From Niallia circulans NBRC 13626 (GTDB taxonomy: Bacteria > Bacillota > Bacilli > Bacillales > Cytobacillaceae), in assembly GCF_001591585.1 (NCBI RefSeq), contig NZ_BCVE01000005.1, forward strand, positions 62,001-126,000: a stretch of DNA of 64,000 bases. Reading direction: 5' to 3'. The position numbers and the translations under genes were made by a program. The notes under the pieces were generated by a model. The model was not told the DNA's origin. It saw nothing but the letters and a program-made list of their open reading frames with translations, and searched no databases. Shown here piece by piece: positions 1-9,382 of the stretch (position 1 is its first letter; every line of letters begins with the position of its first letter).

Positions 1-174
1 ATTGCTAATACATTAAAAACGATATACAGTTTTAGATATTACCTTATATTTGGGTTAATGTCATCCTTTAATTGAAGAATAAGTTAAATTAATAAAATTT
101 CAACCTTTCTAAATATTATCTAAATATATTTAATTCATATCATTATAAATACTCACCCAGGTAAATAAAACGAT

Positions 175-214
175 AAAAAGCAATTTCAGGAACCATCTCC
201 TAAAATTGCTTTTT
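175..214 (-). terminator. Intrinsic terminator of the met/amidohydrolase operon
   Basis: The arms AAGCAATTT and AAATTGCTT form a hairpin around an AGGA/TCCT-containing centre. Read on the minus strand it is followed by a T run. It lies about 50 bases past the amidohydrolase stop, so it plausibly ends the SAM-controlled operon. The AT-rich bases 1-174 show nothing else I can name. Confidence 0.75.
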
Positions 215-260
215 CCATTTCTCTATTCTTTTGAAATTTCCAGTGACAAAAATAACTATT

Positions 261-1469
261 TTAAATGGAGTTTACTTTTTCTTTTTTCGCTGCTTCAAAT
301 GCTTTATTCACACGATTTAAAAGCACACTATCTGAAAGCAAACGATAGCCTGTTTTTGCAAGGACTTGTGCTCCTTTAACAAGAGCGGCATCTCCAGTTG
401 GTGATTTTGCGGCTTCTCGAAATTCGTTCGTATGGGCAATTAAGTCGTCTGGCCCTATTTTAATATGAGGATGCGCAGTTGGAACTTCATAGCTAATATT
501 TCCAGCGTCTGTTGATCCTTTTCCGCGAGATCTTTCCGTTACAACTGTTTCTCCAACTGCCTCTAATTCTTCTTTTAAGATTCCATCTAAAATTGGGTTT
601 AATACAAAATCCTTCACTTCATTTTGAAATCTTTCCACTTTAACAGTCGCACCAGTGGCAAGCGCAGCTCCTTCAGCGATCGCACGAACTTTTGCTGCAA
701 CCTCTTCTGTTTTTTTCCATGTTTCGGCACGTATATAGAATCGTGCTGATGCATATTCTGGTATGATATTCGGTGCATCTCCCCCGTTTGTTATAATCCC
801 ATGGATTCTGATATCATCAGGCAGCTGTTGTCTAAGCGCATTGATGCCGACAAACAATTGTATAACTGCATCAAGTGCGTTTATCCCTTTTTCAGGTGAT
901 CCGGATGCATGTGCTGCTTTTCCGTAAAAATGAAAATCTAAGGGATCCACAGCAAGTGTTTCACTAGTCAACGAGGTTTGGCCAGAGGGATGAATCATTA
1001 AAGCGACATCCACATCCTTTAAATAGCCATGTTTCACAAAGCTTCCTTTTGCACTCCCATTTGGACCTCCCTCTTCTGCAGGTGTGCCAAGAACAACTAC
1101 TTTCCCACCAGTTTTAGACAGTACTTGAGATAAGGCAATACCAGCTGCAACACTTGTTGTTCCAATAATATTGTGGCCACAAGCATGCCCTAGACCAGGC
1201 AAGGCATCATATTCAGCAAGGAAGGCAATGGTTGGACCAGATATCCCACTGTCTTTTACTGCATAAAAAGATGTTTCATGTCCAGCAACAGCAATTTCCA
1301 CTTTAAATCCCGCGTTTGTTAGAATATCTACATGCCTTTTACTTGCAAAAAATTCTTGATTGCCAATCTCAGGATTTGCATGAATTAATTGACTCGTTTC
1401 AATATAAAGATCCTTATTTGTTTGAATGGATTCATTAATTAAATCAAGACCAGATAACGTATTACTCAT
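261..1469 (-). CDS. M20 family amidohydrolase (N-acyl amino acid hydrolase type)
   Basis: This is a metal-dependent amidohydrolase of the M20D group, 402 residues, which is normal for the family. Metal-ligand motifs are visible: AEYDALPGLGHACGHN at residues 85-100 and TPAEEGG near 129-135. The sequence GKAAHAS begins the lid/dimerisation domain. The start ATG has GGGAGA in front. It lies 12 bases after metQ and appears to be the last gene of the SAM-riboswitch operon. The context suggests it releases methionine, or another sulfur amino acid, from an N-acyl or dipeptide-like compound brought in by MetNIQ. That substrate is inference. No signal peptide is seen, so the enzyme is probably cytoplasmic. 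Confidence 0.88.
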   Translation of the reverse strand: MSNTLSGLDLINESIQTNKDLYIETSQLIHANPEIGNQEFFASKRHVDILTNAGFKVEIAVAGHETSFYAVKDSGISGPTIAFLAEYDALPGLGHACGHNIIGTTSVAAGIALSQVLSKTGGKVVVLGTPAEEGGPNGSAKGSFVKHGYLKDVDVALMIHPSGQTSLTSETLAVDPLDFHFYGKAAHASGSPEKGINALDAVIQLFVGINALRQQLPDDIRIHGIITNGGDAPNIIPEYASARFYIRAETWKKTEEVAAKVRAIAEGAALATGATVKVERFQNEVKDFVLNPILDGILKEELEAVGETVVTERSRGKGSTDAGNISYEVPTAHPHIKIGPDDLIAHTNEFREAAKSPTGDAALVKGAQVLAKTGYRLLSDSVLLNRVNKAFEAAKKEKVNSI

Positions 1470-1481
1470 TTTCTCTCCCCC

Positions 1482-2339
1482 TTATAGTCCTTTAAATTGT
1501 TTTGCCAGCTCATCTTTTGCAATATTTACTACAATCGAACCACCATTTGTATCTGCTTCTACCGCTTTTACAACTTCTTCTTCATGATAAAGTTCAACAA
1601 TTTTCTGATAGGTTTCATTATTCGCATCCTCTGTACGAGCCGCAAAGATATTTACATATGGTAATACGTTTTTATCCTCTGCATCTTCTAGATAAATGGG
1701 ATCTTTAACAGGATCAAAGCCTGCTTGACCAGCGACACCATTATTGATAACAGATGCTGCAACATCTGGTAAGACTCTTGGTGTTTGTTGAGCTACAATT
1801 GGCAAGATATCAAGTTTCTTTGGGTTTTCTACAATCTTAGATGGATCTCCAAATAATCCAAAGTCATCAGCTAAGGTAATTAATCCTGCAGATTCAAGTA
1901 ATTTTAAAGCGCGCGCTTGATTAGATGGATCGTCTGGAATAGCAATTTTGTCACCCTCTTTTATTTCACTTACATCTTTCACTTTTTCTGAATAGATTCC
2001 CATAGGAGCAATCACTGTTGTTCCGATGGGCGTTAAATCCGTTTTGTTTTCTTCATTAAACTGACTTAGAAAAGCAATATGCTGGAAGGAGTTAATATCA
2101 ATATCTCCATTCTCTAAAGCTTGGTTTGGCAAAGTATAGTCTGAAAACTCGACTAGCTCGATTTCAATTCCTTCTGCTTTCGCCTTTTTCTTCAAAGTCG
2201 GCCAGACTTCTCCATCGGATCCTGTTACCCCTATTTTCACCTTCACTGTTTTATCTTTACCTGATGCACTGTCTGACCCGCAGGCAGCTAGTGCCCAAAT
2301 AGTTGTTAATAATAGTAAAATAGCAAAATATTTTTTCAT
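1482..2339 (-). CDS. metQ: Methionine ABC transporter substrate-binding lipoprotein MetQ
   Basis: NlpA/MetQ family lipoprotein of 285 residues. A hydrophobic signal ends in the lipobox LAAC with the lipidated cysteine at residue 20, followed by a Ser/Gly-rich linker. The mature part keeps family features such as IGVTGSDGEVWP, SFQHIAFL and the DDPSNQARAL segment. The start ATG follows AAGGAG at good spacing. It would capture methionine or methionine derivatives outside the membrane and hand them to MetI. It lies between metI and the amidohydrolase in one transcription unit. Family assignment is firm; exact ligand (L-Met, D-Met, sulfoxide, N-acyl form) is not. Confidence 0.93.
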   Translation of the reverse strand: MKKYFAILLLLTTIWALAACGSDSASGKDKTVKVKIGVTGSDGEVWPTLKKKAKAEGIEIELVEFSDYTLPNQALENGDIDINSFQHIAFLSQFNEENKTDLTPIGTTVIAPMGIYSEKVKDVSEIKEGDKIAIPDDPSNQARALKLLESAGLITLADDFGLFGDPSKIVENPKKLDILPIVAQQTPRVLPDVAASVINNGVAGQAGFDPVKDPIYLEDAEDKNVLPYVNIFAARTEDANNETYQKIVELYHEEEVVKAVEADTNGGSIVVNIAKDELAKQFKGL

Positions 2340-2418
2340 CTCTCAATCTCCTTAATTAGTAATTTTTGTTATTTTTTAACTTATAAAGCGGTAAATATCC
2401 CATCGTTAAAGTTTTGTC

Positions 2419-3081
2419 TTAACGTCTCATTATTTTTCGTGATAATGTATTTCCAATCCATTGAGCAATTTGTACAAGTATAATCAGTATAATGACGGTA
2501 ACAAGCATAACACTGCCGTCAAAACGCTGGTAGCCATATGTCATCGCCACATGTCCCAGTCCGCCTCCGCCAACGGTACCAGCCATCGCAGAAAAATCAA
2601 TTAAGCTGATCGTTACAAAGGTTAATCCTAGAATCAGTGGTCCTAATGCTTCGGGAATTAATACAGTAAAAATGATTTGCAAAGGGCTTGCTCCCATCGC
2701 TTTAGCAGCTTCAATAACTCCTGGATCAATACTGACTAAATTATTTTCTACTACTCTCGCAATTCCGAATGAGGCTGCAATAGTCATTGGAAATATCGCT
2801 GCCCAAGTCCCAATCGTTGTGCCCACAACTGCTCTTGTTAACGGGCTGATTGCTACTAAGAAAATAATAAATGGAATAGGGCGGATAATATTTATTAGAA
2901 TATTGAGCAAACGGAAAACTAATTTATTTTCCAAAATATTTCCCTTCCTTGTCACAAAGAGAAGTAATCCAATCGTAATGCCTAAAATAGATCCTAAAAT
3001 AAGAGTGGTAATAACCATTAATATGGTTTCTCCGGTAGATTCCACAATGCGCGGCCAAAAAGTACTCCAATCAACCTTCAT
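2419..3081 (-). CDS. metI: Methionine ABC transporter permease MetI
   Basis: Inner-membrane permease of 220 residues, close to the usual 220 for MetI/MetP. About five hydrophobic segments are seen, and the EAA-type cytoplasmic loop that contacts the ATPase is present (VIEAAKAMGASPLQIIFTVL). Its ATG overlaps the metN stop by one base (TAATG), indicating translational coupling. It forms the membrane channel of the MetNIQ importer. Confidence 0.94.
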   Translation of the reverse strand: MKVDWSTFWPRIVESTGETILMVITTLILGSILGITIGLLLFVTRKGNILENKLVFRLLNILINIIRPIPFIIFLVAISPLTRAVVGTTIGTWAAIFPMTIAASFGIARVVENNLVSIDPGVIEAAKAMGASPLQIIFTVLIPEALGPLILGLTFVTISLIDFSAMAGTVGGGGLGHVAMTYGYQRFDGSVMLVTVIILIILVQIAQWIGNTLSRKIMRR

Positions 3082-4097
3082 TAAACAAGCACCTCCTCAA
3101 CTGTTACTAATGCTTCTAATTCATGCAGAACCGCTTTAATATTTTCCTTGCTGCCTTCAAAGGATACTAGAAGATTCCCATAAAACTTCTCTTGCAATTC
3201 ACGAACAGATCCATAAACAATATTTACATCGACATTAAATTTTCTTGTGACCTTTGAAAGAACTGGATCACTTGCAATTTCCCCTTTAAAAATTACTCTA
3301 TATAACTTGTCGCCGCCCTTATTCCTCCATTCAGCCAATAAGGAAGCAGATGGACGATCCTGCTGTACAGACTGAATAAAGCGTTGTGTAGTCGAGTGTT
3401 GGGGATTTGTGAAAACTTCAAAGACAGATCCATTCTCTATTACTTCGCCATTTTCCATCACAGCCACTCGGTCACATATTTCTTGAATAACATGCATCTC
3501 ATGTGTAATTAATAAAATCGTAATGCCTAAATCCTTATTTACTTTTTTTAATAAACGCAGTATTTCGCCTGTTGTATCTGGATCAAGCGCAGAAGTTGCT
3601 TCATCACAAATCAATATATCCGGAGAAGTAGCAAGAGCACGTGCAATCCCAACCCGCTGCTTCTGTCCTCCTGACAATTGTTCAGGATAGTCGTCTGCTT
3701 TATCGGATAAACCGACAAATTGTAAAAGCTCCGCCACTCTTTCTTTTATTTCCTTTTTCGATACACCAGCCAGCTTTAATGGGTAGGCTATGTTGCCGGC
3801 TACCGTTCGAGATGTAAAGAGATTAAAGTTTTGAAAAATCATGCCGATTCTTCGACGAAGCTTGCGAATCTCTTTTGGTGATAGGGAGGCTACATCTACT
3901 CCTTGCACTTGGATATTTCCGTTTGTTGGTGTTTCTAATAAATTCACAAGTCGTAATAAAGTACTTTTTCCAGCTCCACTAAAACCAATAATCCCAAAAA
4001 TCTCTCCTTGTGCAATGGAGATAGAAACATCCTTTACTGCGTTTACTTCGCGACTGCCAAGCTTAAAGGTCTTGGCTACCTTTTCAAATTCAATCAT
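3081..4097 (-). CDS. metN: Methionine ABC transporter ATP-binding protein MetN
   Basis: ATPase of the methionine importer, 338 residues from the ATG chosen here. An in-frame GTG four codons upstream is rejected because it sits directly on the AGGAG. Walker A (GFSGAGKST, about 38-46), the signature LSGGQKQRVGIARAL and Walker B (ILICDEATSALDP) are all present. A C-terminal NIL domain (about 260-338), the methionine-binding autoinhibitory domain of MetN, is also present. First gene of the riboswitch operon. Confidence 0.95.
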   Translation of the reverse strand: MIEFEKVAKTFKLGSREVNAVKDVSISIAQGEIFGIIGFSGAGKSTLLRLVNLLETPTNGNIQVQGVDVASLSPKEIRKLRRRIGMIFQNFNLFTSRTVAGNIAYPLKLAGVSKKEIKERVAELLQFVGLSDKADDYPEQLSGGQKQRVGIARALATSPDILICDEATSALDPDTTGEILRLLKKVNKDLGITILLITHEMHVIQEICDRVAVMENGEVIENGSVFEVFTNPQHSTTQRFIQSVQQDRPSASLLAEWRNKGGDKLYRVIFKGEIASDPVLSKVTRKFNVDVNIVYGSVRELQEKFYGNLLVSFEGSKENIKAVLHELEALVTVEEVLV

Positions 4098-4170
4098 TTG
4101 CCCTTCCACTCCTATACTAGGTTAAAAACATACGTATCTTGTCAAGAAGAAGCAGACTTTTAGTCAATGC

Positions 4171-4216
4171 AAAAAGGCCCTGCTTCTTCTTTCCAGAAAG
4201 AAAAAGCAGGGCCTTT
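4171..4216 (-). terminator. SAM riboswitch expression-platform terminator
   Basis: A strong hairpin with arms AGGCCCTGCTT and AAGCAGGGCCT is followed by a T run on the minus strand. It sits between the S-box aptamer and metN. It is the expected premature terminator formed when SAM is bound, so it belongs to the riboswitch and not to an upstream gene. Confidence 0.9.
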
Positions 4217-4230
4217 ATAAGACAAAGAAA

Positions 4231-4348
4231 CTACTTTTTCTCATCTTTCAAATGCACAATTGGCATTTGCAGGAATTGGCACGGTGTTTAATATAAATCC
4301 GCTGCCGAGACTTCTTCGGGCCTGTCCCTCCGTCTCTCTGGATAAGAA
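4231..4348 (-). ncRNA. SAM-I (S-box) riboswitch aptamer
   Basis: On the minus strand the conserved S-box sequence is readable. It starts with CTTATCCAGAGAG, then GGAGGGA and GGCCCGAAGAAG, then CGGCAGC. Further on come ACCGTGCCAATTCCTGCA and the closing GATGAGA of P1. The order matches the SAM-I class. It controls metNIQ plus the amidohydrolase: high SAM favours the terminator just downstream, and low SAM lets transcription continue. Confidence 0.95.
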
Positions 4349-4384
4349 AAATGTTTTATTTAATTTTTGTAAGATTTGATAACA

Positions 4385-4413
4385 ACTATAAAACTAGATA
4401 AATAAATTGTCAA
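4385..4413 (-). promoter_or_regulatory. Sigma-A promoter of the SAM-riboswitch operon
   Basis: On the minus strand TTGACA (4408-4413) and TATAGT (4385-4390) are separated by exactly 17 bases. This would place the transcript start shortly before the S-box aptamer. The remaining 4415-4648 stretch is very AT-rich and shows no gene. Confidence 0.85.
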
Positions 4414-4648
4414 CTATGTTTTTGCATTTTTTTATTTACAAATATGCTTCCTATAAAAATAAATTATTCTTATAAAACATCCACTTGATAATCGTTTTTA
4501 TATATAGGATAAGAAACTATTCTTATTACCCATATAATTTCTTTAACTTCGACTTCAATCAATACTCCATCTATTCCTATAACCATTAACAAAAAAATAT
4601 TCTGATATAACAAATAAATACAATTAAACTTATCGGAATAATTTTTAT

Positions 4649-4694
4649 AAAAAAGTGTAATTTCTCGATTTATGCTTATTATTTGGATTACACT
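4649..4694 (-). terminator. Intrinsic terminator downstream of pbuX
   Basis: The 8-bp arms AGTGTAAT and ATTACACT are followed by TTTTTT on the minus strand. It lies about 40 bases past the pbuX stop, so it ends the xpt-pbuX transcript. Confidence 0.75.
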
Positions 4695-4733
4695 GCGGAA
4701 AGTCTTATTTATCTGTTTTTTAGCATCGCAAAT

Positions 4734-6041
4734 TTAGGCTGCTGTCTTTTCTTCCATTTGTACTGTTTTGGCACGTGATCCGGGAATTATGTTAAATAAA
4801 ATATTTAAGATAATTGCAGTTAGCCCACCTGCAACAATACCGCTTTGGAAGAGGATGCGGATGCTTTCTGGAAATTTCATAAAGATATCTGGAACAACGG
4901 TTACACCAAGCCCCATTCCAATCGAGCAAGCAAGAATGAGTAAGTTTCCTTGGTTATTAAAATCCACCTGTCCTAGCATTTTAATACCATAGGACACAAC
5001 CATACCAAACATTGCAAGCGAAGCGCCCCCAAGTACAGCTGTTGGAATCAATGTTGTAATGGCTGCAATCTTAGGAATAAAGCCTAAAATAACTAAAATT
5101 GTTCCTGCTGCATAAATGACATTCTTTGTTTTTACACCTGTTAATTGAACTAAACCAACATTTTGTGAATAAGCTGTGTAAGGGAAGGAATTGAAAATCC
5201 CGCCAATTACAGAAGCTATCCCTTCTGCTCGATATCCGTTTGCTAAATCTTTTTCTGAAACCTTTTTATTAGTTATATCTCCTAATGCTAAATAGACACC
5301 TGTTGATTCAATTAAACTCACAATGGCAACAAGAGTCATCGTGATAATGGAAGTGAGATCAAAGGTTGGCATTCCAAAATAAAATGGAGTGATTCCATGT
5401 ATCCAATCAGCTTCACCCACTTTAGCAAAATCAACCATTCCCATCATTGCAGCAATTAGCGTTCCGATAATAATTCCAATCAGAATAGAAATTGTCTTGA
5501 TAAATCCAGTTGTAAATTTATTTAGCAATATAATGATAGTAAGTACACCAAAAGCAAGTACGACGTTTTTAATATTACCGAAGTCTGCACTTCCCTGCCC
5601 TCCTGCCATATCATTAAATGCTACAGGAATTAAAGTAAGACCAATTATTGTAACAACAGAACCAGTTACGACTGGTGGAAAAAATTTCACAAGCTTGCTA
5701 AAGATTGAAGAGATAAGAACAACAATAATACCAGAAACAATAATTGCACCATAAATGGCCGTTATTCCATGCTTACTTCCAATCGCAATCATTGGACCAA
5801 CTGCAGTGAATGTACAGCCAAGCATAACAGGAAGACCAATTCCAAAAAATTTATTTTTCCAAACCTGCAGCAACGTAGCAACACCACATGTTAATAGATC
5901 AATCGATATAAGATAGGTTAATTGTTCAGGTGTTAATTTTAATGCTCCACCAACTATTAAAGGTACTAGCACAGCACCAGCATACATTGCTAGTACATGC
6001 TGCAGACCTATAGACCATGTTTTTACTGACATTTTTTCCAT
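4734..6041 (-). CDS. pbuX: Xanthine permease PbuX
   Basis: NCS2-family purine transporter of about 435 residues. The start used here is the ATG one base after the xpt stop, which has GGGGG at the right distance. The longer in-frame extension lies inside xpt and is rejected. The protein is hydrophobic throughout with many membrane segments. Family features include GLQHVLAMYAGAVLVPLIVG near the N-terminus and the SFPYTAYSQNVGLVQLTGVK block in the middle. It imports xanthine, which Xpt then converts to XMP. It shares the guanine riboswitch with xpt. Confidence 0.93.
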   Translation of the reverse strand: MEKMSVKTWSIGLQHVLAMYAGAVLVPLIVGGALKLTPEQLTYLISIDLLTCGVATLLQVWKNKFFGIGLPVMLGCTFTAVGPMIAIGSKHGITAIYGAIIVSGIIVVLISSIFSKLVKFFPPVVTGSVVTIIGLTLIPVAFNDMAGGQGSADFGNIKNVVLAFGVLTIIILLNKFTTGFIKTISILIGIIIGTLIAAMMGMVDFAKVGEADWIHGITPFYFGMPTFDLTSIITMTLVAIVSLIESTGVYLALGDITNKKVSEKDLANGYRAEGIASVIGGIFNSFPYTAYSQNVGLVQLTGVKTKNVIYAAGTILVILGFIPKIAAITTLIPTAVLGGASLAMFGMVVSYGIKMLGQVDFNNQGNLLILACSIGMGLGVTVVPDIFMKFPESIRILFQSGIVAGGLTAIILNILFNIIPGSRAKTVQMEEKTAA

Positions 6042-6042
6042 T

Positions 6043-6654
<612 letters not shown>

Positions 6655-6721
6655 CTAGACTCTCTCCTTTTTTGAAGGATAGCTAATAACAATAAATGCT
6701 CGAACTATCCTTACATAATAC

Positions 6722-6765
6722 AAAAAAACACAGCTGCTACTCTATGAGTAAGCGGCTGTGTTTTT
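6722..6765 (-). terminator. Guanine riboswitch terminator
   Basis: On the minus strand AAAACACAGCCGC pairs with GCAGCTGTGTTTT, followed by more T residues. It sits between the aptamer and xpt and is the expression-platform terminator stabilised when guanine is bound. Confidence 0.9.
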
Positions 6766-6820
6766 AAAGCAAAAATAGACTGCCCTATTTATGTATAGAT
6801 CAGTATATCTCCATTTTATA

Positions 6821-6897
6821 CGCTTACCCGTAGTCAGATGATTAACGGTCATCTGGTAGAAACTTGCAGGCCATATTCCTGCTATTATACGAGTGTA
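6821..6897 (-). ncRNA. Purine (guanine-type) riboswitch aptamer
   Basis: The minus strand reads CACTCGTATAAT, then ATATGG, GTTTCTACC and ACCGTTAAT, closing with GACTACGGGT. These match the purine riboswitch core with both loop sequences. The specificity base in the GACTA segment is C, which pairs with guanine; adenine switches have U. P1 is formed by ACTCG with CGGGT. It governs xpt-pbuX. Confidence 0.95.
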
Positions 6898-6928
6898 TAT
6901 ATCGATTGATTATTTGACAACATAATGG

Positions 6929-6957
6929 ATTATAACGGATTTTCTCGGAAATGAAAA
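6929..6957 (-). promoter_or_regulatory. Promoter of xpt-pbuX
   Basis: On the minus strand a consensus TATAAT (6929-6934) has a weak -35 TTTTCA (6952-6957) 17 bases upstream. It lies about 30 bases before the riboswitch aptamer. Confidence 0.6.
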
Positions 6958-7031
6958 CTAAATTTTTTTAAAAGGAGAAAGTTTCCAGCTTAGCGATTGA
7001 ATAGTTAATGGATAATAACCTCTAAAAAAGA

Positions 7032-7437
7032 CTAATTCTCTAGCTTATTAGAATAGTCATTTATCTTTTTAGCCATCTTTAAAACTTCTTCCATAAAGAT
7101 GGCTGTATGTTCAATGGAATCTGCTTGTTTTTCCCGATAGCTGCAATTTTTCCCATCGATTCGGCTTTAAGTTTTTTAGGCTGAATTGTCTCTCTCAACG
7201 ATTCACCAGGCTGTAAGGGCTGATTTGATTTGATATGTAAATTAATAATCTCTTCAGGAAAAGAAGCGATAAATTTTCTTTAACACTAATGGCTATCGAA
7301 AGATTTGCTGGTATTGCCGCTTCTTTAATAATTGGCACAATGGGAATAATCTCTTCTAAAGATTCAACATGTTTAATCACTGATGCTGCACTCCAATCTG
7401 TCAAAATCACTTTACTATAACAGCAGACATCTTCCAT
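7032..7437 (-). pseudogene. Decayed gene with at least two frameshifts
   Basis: The minus strand holds three consecutive open stretches in different frames that together read like one protein. The first runs from ATG 7437 (start MEDVCCYSKV, with LTDWSAASVIKHVESLEEI). A second picks up as FPEEIINLHIKSNQPLQPG around 7250-7160. A third reads EKQADSIEHTAIFMEEVLKM and ends at TAG 7032. Each junction needs a one- or two-base shift. I do not recognise the family. It may be a short cytoplasmic helical protein of about 130 residues that has lost its frame. Sequencing error is an alternative, but two breaks in 400 bases favour real decay. Confidence 0.5.
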
Positions 7438-7495
7438 ATATTCACAATTTTTTAATTTTCGCTTCTATATTCCCCTTTGTTAGGAATTAAAATGA

Positions 7496-7547
7496 TATAA
7501 TGATCGTAGTTCTCTTCTTATTATTCATATAAAGAAGTGAATAATAA
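7496..7547 (+). promoter_or_regulatory. Putative promoter and inverted repeat upstream of the response regulator
   Basis: A TATAAT at 7496-7501 has no good -35. Sixteen bases later a perfect 10-bp inverted repeat, TTATTATTCA (7518-7527) and TGAATAATAA (7538-7547), flanks a 10-base spacer. It ends 12 bases before the GTG of the regulator gene. It could be an operator or an RNA hairpin near the ribosome site. Confidence 0.45.
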
Positions 7548-7559
7548 CCTAATTATGAT

Positions 7560-8261
7560 GTGGTGATTGTCCTGTTTAAAATACTTTTAATCGAAGATGA
7601 TCAAACTTTGTTCCGGGCAATAAAGGAACGTTTAGAGCAATGGTCTTACGATGCGATTGGGATTCATGATTTTAATAAAGTGATGCAAGAGTTTACAGAA
7701 AAGAAACCCGATTTAGTTATTATCGATATTCAGCTTCCTAAATATGATGGGTTTCATTGGTGTCGAATGATTAGAAGCCACTCCAATGTACCAATTATTT
7801 TCCTATCTTCTCGTGATCATCCAACCGACATGGTGATGTCGATGCAGCTAGGAGCCGATGACTTTGTACAAAAGCCATTTCACTTTGAAGTCTTAATTGC
7901 AAAAATACAGGCAACCTTGCGGAGGGTTTATAATTACAACATCGAGCAATCTTCTCTGAAAACTTGGTGTGGTGCCACCATTGATTTTGAGAAAAATACA
8001 GTGACCTCTGTCAATGGGGAAATCGAGCTATCGAAAAATGAAATGTTCATTTTAAAAATATTATTAGACAAAAAAAATAAAATCGTATCAAGAGATGATC
8101 TTATCAATGAACTATGGAACGATAAACGCTTTGTTAGTGACAATACGCTAACAGTAAACGTAAATCGTTTGCGAAAAAAACTAGATGAACTTTCTCTCGG
8201 AAGCAATATAGAAACAAAAGTCGGACAAGGCTACATGGCTATTGAAGAGGATACATTATGA
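7560..8261 (+). CDS. BceR-like response regulator (OmpR family)
   Basis: OmpR/PhoB-type response regulator of about 233 residues. The receiver domain occupies about residues 5-120, with the acidic pair IEDD, the phosphoacceptor region DLVIIDIQLP and the conserved VQKPF lysine. A winged-helix DNA-binding domain follows (about 140-230; NELWNDKRFVSDNTLTVNVN). Start choice is uncertain. The most upstream start is GTG 7560, GTG 7563 is next, and the family usually begins just before FKILLIEDD, which here would require CTG 7572. The kinase gene overlaps it by ATGA, and the ABC genes follow. It is expected to activate the bceAB-type genes. Confidence 0.9.
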   Translation: MVIVLFKILLIEDDQTLFRAIKERLEQWSYDAIGIHDFNKVMQEFTEKKPDLVIIDIQLPKYDGFHWCRMIRSHSNVPIIFLSSRDHPTDMVMSMQLGADDFVQKPFHFEVLIAKIQATLRRVYNYNIEQSSLKTWCGATIDFEKNTVTSVNGEIELSKNEMFILKILLDKKNKIVSRDDLINELWNDKRFVSDNTLTVNVNRLRKKLDELSLGSNIETKVGQGYMAIEEDTL

Positions 8262-9259
8262 TCAGACAATTTCTAATAGAAAAAAGAAGCTGGATTCTCT
8301 TTATTCTTTTTTTACAGCTGTTTCAATTATTTATGGCCATTATTGATGAGACAATTTCTTTTTATTCAATGATATATGTTAGCTTTATTAGCATCTTATT
8401 GTTTCTGATTTTCTGCTTTATCCGCTATCAAAAAGAGACTAAGTTTTATAAAAGCCTTTCTGCTCGAGAAGATGATTTAGACCTAACATCCTTAGCGCCA
8501 GCAAAAACACCTTTTGAAAAAATAATCGCGGATAGCTTTACAACCCAAACTAGCATGTTAAAGACAGAAAGATATCAAAATCTTCAGCAGCTTGAACTAG
8601 AGAAGGATGAACTGCTTTCTTGGATTCATGAAGTAAAAACGCCATTAACAGCATTACGTTTACTAATAGATGCTATTGAAAATCAGAAAATGAAGACATC
8701 CTTGACATTTGAATGGTTAAGAATTCACCATCTCTTAGACCAACAGCTGTACCAAAAACGTTTTTCATTTATTCAAAATGATCTCTACATAGAAAATGTT
8801 GATCTCGAAGTGGTTCTTTTCGAAGAAATAAAAACATTACAGTCATGGTGCATCCAAAAAGGAATCGGTTTTGATATTGAACTGCAGAAAAAGATGATAT
8901 TAACAGATGGAAAATGGCTTTCGTTTATTATTAGACAGCTATTGAGTAATGCCGTTAAATATAGTAATGAATCAGATATTATCATAAGAAGCTATGGCAA
9001 TGACGGATATAGCTGTTTAGAAATAACCGATAATGGAATAGGAATAAGCCTGCAAGACTTACCAAGGATCTTTGAAAAAGGCTTTACTTCCACCTCCAAG
9101 CATCAAAATAATTTTGCTACAGGAATGGGGTTATATTTATCCAAGAAAATTGCAGATGTACTCAAAATCAATATTGCTGTCCATTCCAAATTAAATAGAG
9201 GTACCACCTTCATCCTTACTTTTCCAAAGAACAATGAATTTAATCAAATTCATAACTAA
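8258..9259 (+). CDS. BceS-like intramembrane-sensing histidine kinase
   Basis: Sensor kinase of 333 residues. Two membrane helices lie close together (about 12-30 and 38-56) with only a few residues outside, the layout of intramembrane-sensing kinases that read the state of a partner ABC transporter. The phosphorylated histidine is in WIHEVKTPLTA (about 124). ATP-binding boxes are visible as LLSNAVKYS, ITDNGIGI and GMGLYLSKKIA. The start codon overlaps the response regulator stop (ATGA). Length matches BceS (about 334). It is paired with the BceAB-like transporter downstream. Confidence 0.92.
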   Translation: MIRQFLIEKRSWILFILFLQLFQLFMAIIDETISFYSMIYVSFISILLFLIFCFIRYQKETKFYKSLSAREDDLDLTSLAPAKTPFEKIIADSFTTQTSMLKTERYQNLQQLELEKDELLSWIHEVKTPLTALRLLIDAIENQKMKTSLTFEWLRIHHLLDQQLYQKRFSFIQNDLYIENVDLEVVLFEEIKTLQSWCIQKGIGFDIELQKKMILTDGKWLSFIIRQLLSNAVKYSNESDIIIRSYGNDGYSCLEITDNGIGISLQDLPRIFEKGFTSTSKHQNNFATGMGLYLSKKIADVLKINIAVHSKLNRGTTFILTFPKNNEFNQIHN

Positions 9260-9280
9260 ACATGCTGACTTCGAGGCATC

Positions 9281-9354
9281 GTGACAATAATGTCACATGC
9301 TTCTTTTATTTGTTCGTCAAATCGAGGGATTGGAGGAAATTCTTTTTGTATACT
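9281..9354 (+). promoter_or_regulatory. Candidate BceR-type operator and bceAB promoter
   Basis: GTGACAATAATGTCAC (9281-9296) has 6-bp inverted arms around ATAA, with GCAT/ATGC extending outward through a one-base bulge. About 50 bases on, TATACT (9349-9354) resembles a -10 but lacks a proper -35, as expected for an activator-dependent promoter. The ABC gene starts 28 bases later. Binding by the adjacent regulator is inference. Confidence 0.55.
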
Positions 9355-9382
9355 TAATCTATCATTTAAAGGAGTGTGGAGT

